A stretch of DNA of 64,000 nt from Streptomyces puniciscabiei (lineage in GTDB: Bacteria > Actinomycetota > Actinomycetes > Streptomycetales > Streptomycetaceae), in assembly GCF_006715785.1 (NCBI RefSeq), contig NZ_VFNX01000001.1:2618501-2682500 (forward strand), read 5' to 3'. Shown in pieces: positions 51,631 to 60,121 of the stretch. The notes below the pieces were generated by a model that was given only the letters and a program-made list of their open reading frames with translations, was not told the origin of the DNA and searched no databases. Made by a program: the position numbers and the translations under genes. The first letter of the stretch is position 1; every line of letters starts with the position of its first letter.

Positions 51631-54600
51631 TCACTCCCCGAGAAGCTCCCGCAGCTCCGCCACGACCGCCTGCTCGTCGGTGCCGTCCAGCGCCGCGAGC
51701 GCCGCGCGCCAGGCGTCGTGCGCCTGCGCCCGCCGCCCCCGCGCGCTCAGCAGCAGCCCGTACTGGTGCCGGGCCAGGCCGCCCGTGTAGCGGTCGGCGC
51801 GGGCGTCTGCCCGGCGCAGCAGTTCGGCGCACTCGCGGCCCGCCCGTTCGGCCTCCCCCAGCTGACGCAGCGCGCGGACCAGCCCGAGCCGGGTCTGCGA
51901 CTCGCCGTGCCAGTCGCCGTGGCCGCCGAGGATGCGCAGGCTCTCCTCGAAGTGCTCCGCCGCGGCCGCCGGTTCGCCGAGGGTGAGATGGGCGTAACCG
52001 ATGTTGCAGTGCGCCGAGTGCTGCACGATGACCGCGCCGATCGCGTCCCCGATCGCCAGCGAGCGCCGGTGCTGCTCGATCGCGGCGCGCGGGTCGGTGT
52101 GCTCGTAGAGGTTGCCGAGGTGGCTGTGGGTGACGGCCTCTCCGAAGGGGTCGTTCAGCCGGCGCGAGTACGCGAGGCTCTGCCGCAGCGCCTCCCCGGA
52201 TTCCGCGAACCGCCCGAGCCCCTCCAGCAGCAGGCCCCGGTTGTTCAGGCAGCGCCGGATCCGGGAGACGAAACCGAGCCGCCGCCAGATCTCCAGGGAC
52301 CGGTCGGTGAGGGCGAGGGCGTCCTTCTGGCGGCCGGTCAGGAAGTGCAGTCCCGCCAGGTCACCGAGGGCGTACGCCTCGGCCGCCGCGTCCCCGAGCC
52401 GCCGCGCCGCCCCGAGCGCGGCCCGCCCCAGCACCTCCATCTCGGCGACCCGGCCACCGCGCTGGACGTAGGGGAAGAGCAGCCGCGCAAGCGTGGAGAG
52501 GTGCGCGGCCCGGCGCGGGTCGGAGGTGTCCGCGTTGCGTGACACCAGGGCGACGACGTTCTCCAGCTCCACCTCGCCCCAGCCGAAGGCCTGCTCGGCG
52601 GAGTCGAAGGACGCCAGCGCGGCCACGTCGGCCGCGTGCTCCGGCGGCTGCGCTGAGGTGGGCCGGCGCCGGTCCTCCAGGTCGATCCCGTGCTCCACGA
52701 CCGCCTCCAGCAGCCGTTCGGCCACGGCGGCGTACCAGCGCAGGGCGATCAGATCGGGGGCGGGCGCGGCGGCGGAGCCGGTCCTGGGGCCGGCCTCCCC
52801 CTGAGTGTCCGGACTCCGCTCGGTATGCGCGAGGGCGTTCGGCACGTCCGTGCCGGTGCCCGCCCCCGTGTCCGCCAGTTCGCGGGCGAAGTCGCGGACC
52901 AGGTCGTGGGGGGCGTAGCGGCCGTAGGTGGTCTCCTCCAGCAGCGCGACGTCCACCAGGCGGTCCAGGGCCGCCTCGGCGCGTCGCGCGTCGGTGCCGG
53001 TCAGGCGGGCGATCAGCGGGGCGCCGTAGGTCGGCAGGTCCAGCGCGCCGATGCGGCGCAGTGCCAGTGCCGCGTCCCGGTCCGCCTCGCGCTCGGCGGC
53101 GGCGAGCGCGTCGTGGGCGACGGCCAGGGAACGCCGGACGCTCAGGTCGTCGTACTCGAGATGGCGCAAGCGGCCGCCGGTCTGCGCGAGTTGGCCCGCC
53201 AGCACATCGGCGGTGAGGGCGCGGCGGGCGGCGAGCCGGGCGGCCACGACACGCAGCGCCAGCGGAAGCCGGCCGGTCAGCTCGACCAGCGGGTGACCGG
53301 CGTCCAGTCCCTCGCGTCCGCTCACCGCGCGCAGCAGTGCCGCGCTGTCCTCGCCGGTCAGCGGGGCGAGCGGGAAGCGCCGGGCGCCGTCGAGGGCGGT
53401 CAGCGGCGAGCGGCTGGTGACGATCACCGCGCAGCCGGGCCCGGCCGGCAGCAGGGGCCGTACCTGGGCCGCGTTCGCCGCGTCGTCCAGCACCAGCAGG
53501 ATGCGGGCCGGGGCGAGCAGGGAGCGGAGCAACGCGGCTGCGGCATCGGGGTGTTCGGGGATGCTGCGCGGCTCGGCGCCCAGGTCCCGGAGCAGTGCGG
53601 CAAGCGCCTGGCCGGAGCTGAGCGGCGTCATGCCGGGCGTGGCGCCGTGCAGGTGGACGTACAGCTGCCCACCGGGGAAACGATCCCGCAGCTCATGCGC
53701 GACCGCCAGGGCGAGGGCGCTCTTGCCGACCCCCGCCATGCCGCTGACCACGGCGACGGCCGGAGCCGGGACGGGCGGTTCGGCGAGCGCGCGCCGCAGT
53801 TCGCGCCGGACCTCCATGCGGCCGGTGAAATGTGCCGGTGGCGGCGGGAGTTGGGCGGGTCGCGGGGTCCGGCGAGCGTCCGGTGCGGCGCCACCCTCGT
53901 GCGAAGCCGGCGTTTCGGCTTCCTCGCCGGCGGCGTCGGCCGAGTGACCGGCACGCGCGTGCTGTTGACCGTGGTCGCGCCCGGTGTCCCACTGACGGCC
54001 CTCGCGCTCCTCCTCGGCCGCCTGCCGTTCTGCGTCACTCCCCCGCAGCACCTCGACGTGGGCCTCGCGGACCGCCGGGCCGGGTTCGATGCCGAGTTCC
54101 TCGATCAGGCGGGCGCGCAGATCGCGGTGGACGGCGAGCGCCTCGGCCTGACGGCCGGTGCGCAGCAGGGCGAGCATGAGCTGACGGTGGTACGCCTCGC
54201 GCAGCGGATACTCGGCGACCAGCGCCGCGAGCTCCGGGACGATCCCGCTCACCCGTGCGCCGCCCAGGGCGAGTTCGGCGTCGTAGCGCCACTCCAGCAG
54301 GAGCAGCCGGGCCTCCTCCAGGCGCTGCACCAGGGCGTAGCCGCCGAGATCGGCGGGGAGCCCGCTGAGCGGGGTGCCGCGCCACAGCGTGAGCGCGGCC
54401 GTGCAGGCCCGGACGACACCCGGCCAGTCCCGCCGGGCGTGCGCGGCCCGCGCCTCGGCGACCCGGGCGTCGAAGACGTGCACGTCCAACTCGCCGTGCT
54501 GCACGCGCAGGACGTATCCCGGCGGTACGGCCCTGAGCCGGTCGGAGTCGTCCAGGAGCCGGCGCAGCCGGGTGACGTGGTTGTGCAGGGACGCCTGCGC

Positions 54601-54819
54601 GGAGATGGGCGGAGCCCCGCCCCACAGGGCGTCCTTCAGCGACTCCACGGAGACGACCCGGCCCGGCTCCAGCAGCAGGGCGGCCAGCAGTGCGCGCACC
54701 TTGGGGCTGCCGATGGCGCGGACGCCGCCGTCGGGGGTCTCACTCGAGATCTCGAACGACTGCCGGTCGTACAGGACGGGTGGCCCCAGCAGCCCGAACC
54801 GCAGCTCGCACCGCCGCAT
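51631..54819 (-). CDS. AfsR/SARP-family regulator (SARP-NB-ARC-TPR)
   Basis: 1062-residue signal-transducing transcription factor. Residues about 1-110 are an OmpR-type winged helix (LRFGLLGPPVLYD, SPKVRALLAALLLEPGRVVSVESLKDALWG, LHNHVTRLRRLLDD), then the BTAD domain (about 110-265) and a charged linker. The NB-ARC/STAND ATPase has P-loop AVVSGMAGVGKSALALAVAH, Walker B ARILLVLDDAANAAQV and RLPLALRVVAARLA. The C-terminal about 350 residues are TPRs (GDLAGLHFLTGRQKDALAL, AHCNIGYAHLTLGEPAAAAEHFEESL). AfsR-like proteins regulate secondary metabolism when phosphorylated or ligand-bound. Start ATG 54819; a 550-bp noncoding region upstream holds direct repeats. Confidence 0.92.
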   Translation of the reverse strand: MRRCELRFGLLGPPVLYDRQSFEISSETPDGGVRAIGSPKVRALLAALLLEPGRVVSVESLKDALWGGAPPISAQASLHNHVTRLRRLLDDSDRLRAVPPGYVLRVQHGELDVHVFDARVAEARAAHARRDWPGVVRACTAALTLWRGTPLSGLPADLGGYALVQRLEEARLLLLEWRYDAELALGGARVSGIVPELAALVAEYPLREAYHRQLMLALLRTGRQAEALAVHRDLRARLIEELGIEPGPAVREAHVEVLRGSDAERQAAEEEREGRQWDTGRDHGQQHARAGHSADAAGEEAETPASHEGGAAPDARRTPRPAQLPPPPAHFTGRMEVRRELRRALAEPPVPAPAVAVVSGMAGVGKSALALAVAHELRDRFPGGQLYVHLHGATPGMTPLSSGQALAALLRDLGAEPRSIPEHPDAAAALLRSLLAPARILLVLDDAANAAQVRPLLPAGPGCAVIVTSRSPLTALDGARRFPLAPLTGEDSAALLRAVSGREGLDAGHPLVELTGRLPLALRVVAARLAARRALTADVLAGQLAQTGGRLRHLEYDDLSVRRSLAVAHDALAAAEREADRDAALALRRIGALDLPTYGAPLIARLTGTDARRAEAALDRLVDVALLEETTYGRYAPHDLVRDFARELADTGAGTGTDVPNALAHTERSPDTQGEAGPRTGSAAAPAPDLIALRWYAAVAERLLEAVVEHGIDLEDRRRPTSAQPPEHAADVAALASFDSAEQAFGWGEVELENVVALVSRNADTSDPRRAAHLSTLARLLFPYVQRGGRVAEMEVLGRAALGAARRLGDAAAEAYALGDLAGLHFLTGRQKDALALTDRSLEIWRRLGFVSRIRRCLNNRGLLLEGLGRFAESGEALRQSLAYSRRLNDPFGEAVTHSHLGNLYEHTDPRAAIEQHRRSLAIGDAIGAVIVQHSAHCNIGYAHLTLGEPAAAAEHFEESLRILGGHGDWHGESQTRLGLVRALRQLGEAERAGRECAELLRRADARADRYTGGLARHQYGLLLSARGRRAQAHDAWRAALAALDGTDEQAVVAELRELLGE

Positions 54820-55369
54820 CACGCCGCTCCACTGTCTTCCTGCTCGGCCGGGGCCGACCGTGCTCCGCGACGAGCGTGTGCCCGCCGTTCCCTGGCGGAA
54901 TTCCGCCCTGTCCTGGGTGGTTTCCCGCCACCTTCCGCCGACCGGACCTGTCCCGGATCGGCCTGTTCTGAAGGCCTGTTTCGCATACCGTCGGCGAGTT
55001 CCGGCCAACGGGTCCGCCACCTGACGACGAACCGTTGGCCACATGTTAGCGATTCGTTGGTGCGTCCTGGTGTGATCATTTCCATCGGATCTGGTCCGAC
55101 GGCGCGCGCGTATGTCGCGTAACTCGGGGGAGTGTCGCCGTAGGCCAGGTCCGGGGACGCAAGGGGCCCCGGTCGGCGGAGGTGAACGCCCGGGGCCCCG
55201 TCCCGTTCCCTTCCGTCGAGAGGCCTCCGGCCCCACGTGAGCCCGCCTCAAGTCGCCGGAGACCACGCCGAGTCCGGCCCCCGACGACCGCCCAACCTCA
55301 GCCAACAGCCCCACGCCCCACGCGCCGGCGCCTGCGCGCCTCGGCCCAACTGGGCGGACGTCCCGCGCC
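54820..55369. other. Gene-free region upstream of the SARP regulator
   Basis: 550 bp without a credible gene. On the minus strand it contains direct repeats CCAACGAATC (55060-55051) and CCAACGGTTC (55037-55028), 23 bp apart, and a third related CCGTTGGCC nearby, a spacing typical of SARP boxes. It also contains the terminator at 55163-55199. The remainder is unremarkable GC-rich sequence. Confidence 0.5.
55163..55199 (-). terminator. Hairpin downstream of the glycosyltransferase gene
   Basis: Arms GGGGCCCCGG and CCGGGGCCCC (10 bp) with a 17-base loop; probable end of the minus-strand glycosyltransferase transcript. Confidence 0.6.
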
Positions 55370-56263
55370 TCAGATCACCGGCGGACGCCCCAGCCGGGTG
55401 AGCCGCCACACCGTCCGCCAGCGCATGGGCCGGCGCTCGCCGGCCGGTTTCCGCAGGCCTTCCACGAACCCGCCCAACCACGCCTTCAGCCCCGCCGCAG
55501 AGCGCGTGCGGGCGAGGGTGAGCAGGGTCCACACCCCGAGGTGTACGGGGATCAGCGGCAGCGGCAACCGACGCCGGGCGAGCCAGACGCGGTTGCGGGC
55601 GGTGACGCGGTAGTAGATCGCGTGCCGGGCCGGCGAGGTCTTGGGGTGCTGGAGCAGCAGCTCGGGGGCGTAGAGGATCTTCCAGCCGGCGTCGGCGGCG
55701 CGCCAGGCGAGGTCGGTCTCCTCGTGCGCGAAGAAGAACTCGGCGGGCCAGTCCCCCGTCTCGGCCAGCATCGCCATGCGCAGGGCGTGCCCGCCGCCGA
55801 GGAAGCCGGTGACGTAACCCCCGTGCAGCGGATCGGACTTGCCGACGCGGGGCACGTGCCGCTGCTGGGTCTCGCCGTGCTCGTCGGCGATGCGGAAGCC
55901 GATAATGCCGAGGCGCGGGTCGGCGGCGTACAGGTCCCGTACGCGCCGCAGCACATCGGCGTCGACGAGCAGTCCGTCGTCGTCCAGTTCCACCACGACG
56001 TCGACGTCGCCGTACTCCCGCAGGCGGGCGAGGGCGACGTTCCGGCCGCCCGGGCAGCCGAGGTTCTCCTCCACGTCGACGGTGGTGACCTCGCCGGGCA
56101 GGGAGAGCCGGCGGGCGAACTCGGGCAGCCGGCAGCCGTTGCCGACGATCACGATGCGGGTGGGGGCGAGGTCCTGCTTGGCCACGGACTCCAGCAGGGC
56201 GTCGACCTCGGCGGGCCGGTTGCCCATGGTCACCACGGCGACGCCGATCCTCGGCTCCACCAC
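55370..56263 (-). CDS. GT-A glycosyltransferase (family 2)
   Basis: 297 residues. IGVAVVTMGNRPAEVDALLESV starts the nucleotide-sugar-binding fold; ENLGCPGGRNVALARL, VVELDDDGLLVDADVL (DxD-type) and FFFAHEETDLAWRAADAGW (ED motif with catalytic base) follow. The C-terminal WLARRRLPLPLIPVHLGVWTLLTLARTRS contains one or two hydrophobic/amphipathic segments for membrane association. It is probably a rhamnosyl- or other inverting transferase making surface polysaccharide. GTG at 56263; 56260 is an equal alternative. Confidence 0.88.
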   Translation of the reverse strand: MVEPRIGVAVVTMGNRPAEVDALLESVAKQDLAPTRIVIVGNGCRLPEFARRLSLPGEVTTVDVEENLGCPGGRNVALARLREYGDVDVVVELDDDGLLVDADVLRRVRDLYAADPRLGIIGFRIADEHGETQQRHVPRVGKSDPLHGGYVTGFLGGGHALRMAMLAETGDWPAEFFFAHEETDLAWRAADAGWKILYAPELLLQHPKTSPARHAIYYRVTARNRVWLARRRLPLPLIPVHLGVWTLLTLARTRSAAGLKAWLGGFVEGLRKPAGERRPMRWRTVWRLTRLGRPPVI

Positions 56264-56582
56264 GTCCCTCACCCCATCCGGCCGACGGCGGCACCGCGCC
56301 CTGACCGCGAGGTGCCCACCGTTCACCAAGATGTTGCCTCAGATCCGTGGGTTCATCTGATCCCGCTTCACTTTGCCGCCCTTTTGCTCCGGCTTTGTCC
56401 CGGCCGGGGGTGCGCCGGGATGGCCGCCCCCCTCAGCCAGGCGTCCAGGAGGCAGTCGCGGCCGGCATCGAAGCGGGCGGTGTCGTCGCCGGGAGGTGCT
56501 GCCCCGCGGACCCGGCGTGTCCTGACGCCCTATCCGTGCCCCTGCCGCCGTCGTTCCGGCGTGGCGCCGCCGCGCAGGGCTG
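56264..56582. other. Intergenic region without recognisable features
   Basis: 319 bp between the glycosyltransferase start and the end of the unknown gene, both on the minus strand. No gene, repeat or clear hairpin seen. Confidence 0.5.
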
Positions 56583-57077
56583 CTACTGGCCGCCGCCGGT
56601 GTACGTCGCGATCAGCTTGGCCAGCAGCTTGCCCAGAACGCTGCCGCTGAGCGCCTTCTTGTGGACCTTGAACCGCCACTTCCCGGCGGTGGTGCGCTCC
56701 AGTTCCAGGTCGGTCTGCAGGGCCAGTACCACCAGCGCGCCCACCCCGACCGTCACCGGGTCGAAGCGCGACGGCGTGCTGATGCCCTGCCGTGTCATCG
56801 CGATCGCCCGCTCCACCACCGGGGCCGCGTCGGGCCTTTCGGCGACCAGATGGACCAGGGTGTCCCGCGCCAGCGCCCCTGGGGCCACTGCTCCGTCGGC
56901 CGCGGCGATGCTCGGCCCGGTCGTCCCCTCGACCTCGACGGGTTCCCCGGCGGCCTCGCTGATCCGGGCGTCCAGCTGCCGTGCCCGGGCCAGGTCGGGC
57001 AGGCGTCGGTCGCGGTCCAGGACCAGGGCGAGCACGGCGATCGCCTGCTCGTCGGTGAGTGCGTCAACCTCGGACAC
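56583..57077 (-). CDS. Unknown protein, 164 aa
   Basis: Not recognised. From GTG 57077 it reads SEVDALTDEQAIAVLALVLDRDRRLPDLARARQLDARIS, a hydrophobic/charged helical N-terminus, then RDTLVHLVAERPDAAPVVERAIAM, and a C-terminal strand-rich segment ALVVLALQTDLELERTTAGKWRFKVHKKALSGSVLGKLLAKLIATY. It has no signal peptide or clear motif. Its size, the TAGKWRFKVHKK segment and helical start recall effector-associated adaptor domains, but that is a guess. It is the last core-like gene before the tRNA remnant. Confidence 0.7.
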   Translation of the reverse strand: MSEVDALTDEQAIAVLALVLDRDRRLPDLARARQLDARISEAAGEPVEVEGTTGPSIAAADGAVAPGALARDTLVHLVAERPDAAPVVERAIAMTRQGISTPSRFDPVTVGVGALVVLALQTDLELERTTAGKWRFKVHKKALSGSVLGKLLAKLIATYTGGGQ

Positions 57078-57288
57078 GGGCTCCGTACATCCACTGCGAC
57101 CGCAGGGCGAGACGCTCGGCCCGCGCCGGCCGTACGTCGACCTCGCAGCAGAACTGTTCCACCAAGTCGTGCGCGAAGTGCGAGCACCTGCCCGGACCGC
57201 AAGGAGAGCGGGCTGGTCCTCACCATCACGGAGACCACCCGCGCGGCCCGCTCCCGGCGCCGTCGTCGCGTCCACTGAACGAGAAAAA

Positions 57289-57318
57289 CCCCAGGTCGGA
57301 AGCATTTCCGGCCTGAGG
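57289..57318 (-). terminator. Terminator of the former tRNA-Thr gene
   Basis: Hairpin arms CCCCAGGTCGGAA and TTCCGGCCTGAGG (11 of 13 paired, loop GCAT). On the minus strand it is followed by GGGTTTTTCTC, a real T5 tract. It lies 6 bases downstream of the tRNA remnant's CCA end, exactly where a tRNA terminator belongs. Confidence 0.75.
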
Positions 57319-57324
57319 TTCCAG

Positions 57325-57364
57325 TGGAGCCGCCTTCGGGATTCGAACCGGACGCATTACGACG
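57325..57364 (-). pseudogene. 3' fragment of a tRNA-Thr (CGT) gene, attachment-site remnant
   Basis: On the minus strand the 40 bases read anticodon-loop CGTCGTAATGCG, then TCCGGTTCGAATC (T arm) and GAAGGCGGCTCCA (acceptor end with CCA). This matches the 3' half of Streptomyces tRNA-Thr(CGT) as I remember it, lacking about five variable-loop bases and with one broken T-stem pair. The 5' half is absent upstream. Position and polarity fit a site-specific integration scar. Confidence 0.65.
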
Positions 57365-57594
57365 GCCTGCAAGTCCTGGCCAAAGCTTGCTGGGTGGTTC
57401 CGGACGGTTCTTCGGTGTCCGGAACCACCAGGTCAGAGCACATTTGCCGTAGGGGGCGATCCATCTGCGGGTGGGGGGTGCCAGACCGTCCGCTCACGCA
57501 TCGCTCACGCAGGAAGAGCTGCTGACCAGGCGTTGTTTCGGTCCTCGCACTGCCTCGCTTTCTGAGCAGCCCGAGTGTCGACTGGTTGACGCCC

Positions 57595-57957
57595 TCACTG
57601 CTCGGGCAGGTACACACGCGTTCGGGCATACGCGGATGTGTCATCCGGGGCGCGGACTTGTCGCCGCAAGCCCCCGTCGAAGGACTTTCTCCGCCACCAT
57701 TGCGCTAGTCCTCGCCGAATTCGGTTCGTCAGTGGCTGTCTCGCGAACGTTCCGGGCTCATCGAAGGCCGGTCGGCGTCGACGCCATGCCCTCAAACCAA
57801 AAACGACAAGGGCTGCCACGAGTAGCAAGCCCCCCACCAAGTACATCCCCGTGTCGGTAGAGAACTCTTGAGGGTCCTGGCTTCCGTCACTGCCCGCAGT
57901 CGGCACCGCTTCTAGGAAGCGGCCGCCCCCAAGCACGCACACAGTGGCGATCGCCAC
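57595..57957 (-). CDS. Small membrane protein, function unknown
   Basis: Unrecognised 120-residue protein: a hydrophobic N-terminus (AIATVCVLGGGRFLEAV), then a clear transmembrane segment MYLVGGLLLVAALVVFGLRAW followed by RRRRPAF (positive-inside) and a basic cytoplasmic tail (RRGLAQWWRRKSFDGGLRRQV). The start GTG 57957 has no good ribosome binding site; GTG 58011, overlapping the thioesterase end, is possible and would favour coupled translation. Codon use is slightly less GC-biased than the core genes. It lies just inside the putative island. Confidence 0.5.
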   Translation of the reverse strand: MAIATVCVLGGGRFLEAVPTAGSDGSQDPQEFSTDTGMYLVGGLLLVAALVVFGLRAWRRRRPAFDEPGTFARQPLTNRIRRGLAQWWRRKSFDGGLRRQVRAPDDTSAYARTRVYLPEQ

Positions 57958-57988
57958 GAGGAGCGCGACGGCTGTCTCCCCTTGCCGC

Positions 57989-58858
57989 TCAGCCCCGGTC
58001 CTCCGGCACACCGAGGGCGGCGCGGAGCGTGGTGAGCACCTCCTCCTGCCTCGGGACCAGATAGAAGTGGTCTCCGGCGAACCTCTCCATCCGGAACCCG
58101 GCCCGCGTGGCCCCCGACCATCCGGCCATCTCCGCGCCGGTCGCGTAGGGGTCGGCAACTGCGCTGAGCGCCAGAACCGGTGTCACTGCGAGTGGTTCCG
58201 CCAAGGGCGCGTAAGACTCGAACATGGCGAAGTCCGCACGGATATAGGGCAGGACCAGGTCGCGCAGCTCCAGGTCCTCCAGGACCAGAGCATCGGTGCC
58301 TCCCATCTTCATCACTTCTGCGGCGAGGGTCGCGTCGTCCAGCTCTGCGATGGATGGTCTGCTGTCGGCGACCTGCGGCGAACGACACGCCGAGGCGAAC
58401 AGATGAACGGGTTCCTGACCGATCTCCTCAAGATGACGAGCCGCCTCATAGGCGACCAGAGCGCCCAGGCTGTGACCGAACAGGGCCGTCGGGCGCTCGT
58501 CCAGCATGGCGATCGCTTCGCCGACGTCGCGGCCGAGCTGCTCCAGACTCTCGGGGAACGGGTCTCCGAAACGATCGGCCCGGCCCGGATACTGGACACC
58601 GACCACCTCGACGTCGGGTCCCATGGACCAGGAGCGGAAGGCCGCGGCGGAGCCGCCCGCGTGCGCGAAGCAGACGAGCCGCACCTGGGCATCCGGCAAG
58701 GGTCGGGGGCAGCGGAACCAGGTCTCGGGCGAGGTCCGTGGAGCGCGACGAAATCTCGACTCTCCGCCGTCCCTTCCGCCCCTTCCGTCTTCGAGTGAAT
58801 CACCGCCGGTGATCTCCGCTCCGGCGATCGCGATCTCGGCGGGTGTGCTGTCAGGCAT
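57989..58858 (-). CDS. Type II thioesterase
   Basis: 289-residue alpha/beta hydrolase of the type II thioesterase family that removes wrong acyl groups from NRPS/PKS carrier proteins. VRLVCFAHAGGSAAAFRSWS, VQYPGRADRFGDP, ALFGHSLGALVAYEAA (nucleophile Ser about residue 130) and RFAGDHFYLVPRQEE (catalytic His) are all present. A 40-residue N-terminal extension is acidic/Gly-rich. RBS AAAGGG precedes the ATG. Its presence implies carrier-protein chemistry (NRPS or PKS) elsewhere in the cluster, outside the window. Confidence 0.92.
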   Translation of the reverse strand: MPDSTPAEIAIAGAEITGGDSLEDGRGGRDGGESRFRRAPRTSPETWFRCPRPLPDAQVRLVCFAHAGGSAAAFRSWSMGPDVEVVGVQYPGRADRFGDPFPESLEQLGRDVGEAIAMLDERPTALFGHSLGALVAYEAARHLEEIGQEPVHLFASACRSPQVADSRPSIAELDDATLAAEVMKMGGTDALVLEDLELRDLVLPYIRADFAMFESYAPLAEPLAVTPVLALSAVADPYATGAEMAGWSGATRAGFRMERFAGDHFYLVPRQEEVLTTLRAALGVPEDRG

Positions 58859-59005
58859 GCGTCGCCCTTTCGTCTAGACGGTCATGGAGCCGCCGAGTGG
58901 TGCGGAAGTTCGTGGTCGTGAAGCAGCAACGCGCGCGTCGCGTCCGCTCCACATTCGTGAGTCATCAGGCCATCCGTCATCAACCGCCGGTTGCCGGTGA
59001 GGTTT

Positions 59006-60049
59006 TCACACGGAGAGGCTCCACTGGACGGTGCACCAGTCCGGGTGGTAGGCCGCGGGCATGAGTCCTTCGAGCCGCCATCCGTTTCCTTGCATGAGGG
59101 CAGTGGTCGCAGGCGACGCCGGAAGATGCGTATAGAGCTTCCGGCCCATGGTTCCGAAGAGCCGGGGTATCTCGTCGAGCATGAAGCCGAACGCTTCGGG
59201 AGACTTCGCGCACAGCGGCATGAGTTTCACCGGGTCGCCCTTCTTGGGGCCGGCGGCGACAGTTCCCTGGATCGCCCCGGACGAGTCGACCGCCACGTGA
59301 ATGATTTTGTATTTCTGATTGAGGTCCCTGGCGAACCGGCGGTTGTGGCCGTCGAACAGCGCCCGGACCCAGTCGTCGTCCACGCCCTGGAAGGTACTGG
59401 GCATCGAATCGAGGATGAGATCGCGCACCGCGGCCGCGTCGTCCTCCTCGAACAGGCGCATGTGCAGGTCACGCGGTGCCTCGCCGCCTGCCGGGGCGAG
59501 CCCGCGGTAGAGGATCAGCTCGGTCATGCCGGGCTTGTACTGGTTCGGCGACTCCCCGGCGATCCTGAACCCATGGCGCGTGAAGAACGTGATGGCCGGT
59601 GTGTTCTCAGCGGCGACCGTGCAGTAGAGCTGCCGAGCGCCCTGTTCCCAGGCGAAGGCCAGGGCGGTGCGGAGGAGCAGGCTCCCGAAACCGTCGCGCC
59701 GGCGACGGCTCGGAACCAGGATCAGCGGGCTGATCTTGACAGTTCCCTGCCGTTTGACAGCGAGGTGCAAAACACCCAGTCGCTGCGCTTGCGGCGAGCC
59801 GTCCGACCAGAGAACGAAGGTTCGCTGCGCCACTGAGAAATGGCCGTAGCTGTCATTTCCCGCGGCGAGATGAGCGTCGAGGACCCTGTCCGCGTGCGCC
59901 TCGTGGTCCCCGTCGTAGAAAGGGTTGAGGCTTGACGCGAAGATACTCCTCAGGAATTCCCGGTCGTCTTCGGTCGCGAGCGCCACGACGGGACCCGATG
60001 CACGTCGTGAGGTTTCATCGCTGAATGTGTTGTTCGTGAGGATGGTCAT
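59006..60049 (-). CDS. Tandem GNAT-family acyltransferase
   Basis: 347 residues with two GNAT-like halves. First: VALATEDDREFLRSIF, LILVPSRRRRDGFGSLLLRTALAFA (the R-x-x-G-x-G acetyl-CoA loop) and AAENTPAITFFTRHGFRIAG. Second, from about residue 195: MRLFEEDDAAAVRDLILDSM, YKIIHVAVDSSGAIQG and ALMQGNGWRLEGLMP, without a clear CoA loop. In biosynthetic clusters such enzymes acylate amino groups or give self-resistance by acetylating the product. AAGG lies 11 bases before the ATG at 60049. Confidence 0.82.
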   Translation of the reverse strand: MTILTNNTFSDETSRRASGPVVALATEDDREFLRSIFASSLNPFYDGDHEAHADRVLDAHLAAGNDSYGHFSVAQRTFVLWSDGSPQAQRLGVLHLAVKRQGTVKISPLILVPSRRRRDGFGSLLLRTALAFAWEQGARQLYCTVAAENTPAITFFTRHGFRIAGESPNQYKPGMTELILYRGLAPAGGEAPRDLHMRLFEEDDAAAVRDLILDSMPSTFQGVDDDWVRALFDGHNRRFARDLNQKYKIIHVAVDSSGAIQGTVAAGPKKGDPVKLMPLCAKSPEAFGFMLDEIPRLFGTMGRKLYTHLPASPATTALMQGNGWRLEGLMPAAYHPDWCTVQWSLSV

Positions 60050-60121
60050 CAAACATCAACCTTGTCTGGTCGGGCAATGTAAGACGCATGCGAGGGATTT
60101 CCGGGACGCGTGAGCAGCGCG

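Noticed and set aside
57059..57278. Short plus-strand Cys-containing frame (QQNCSTKSCAKCEH) opposite the start of the unknown gene
   Set aside because: It changes frame midway, overlaps the start of the minus-strand gene, and has no ribosome binding site. It could be a relic of an element gene but evidence is too thin to call.
57325..57364. A functional tRNA gene
   Set aside because: Only the anticodon loop to CCA part is present; acceptor 5' strand, D arm and variable loop bases are missing and the T stem has a mismatch.
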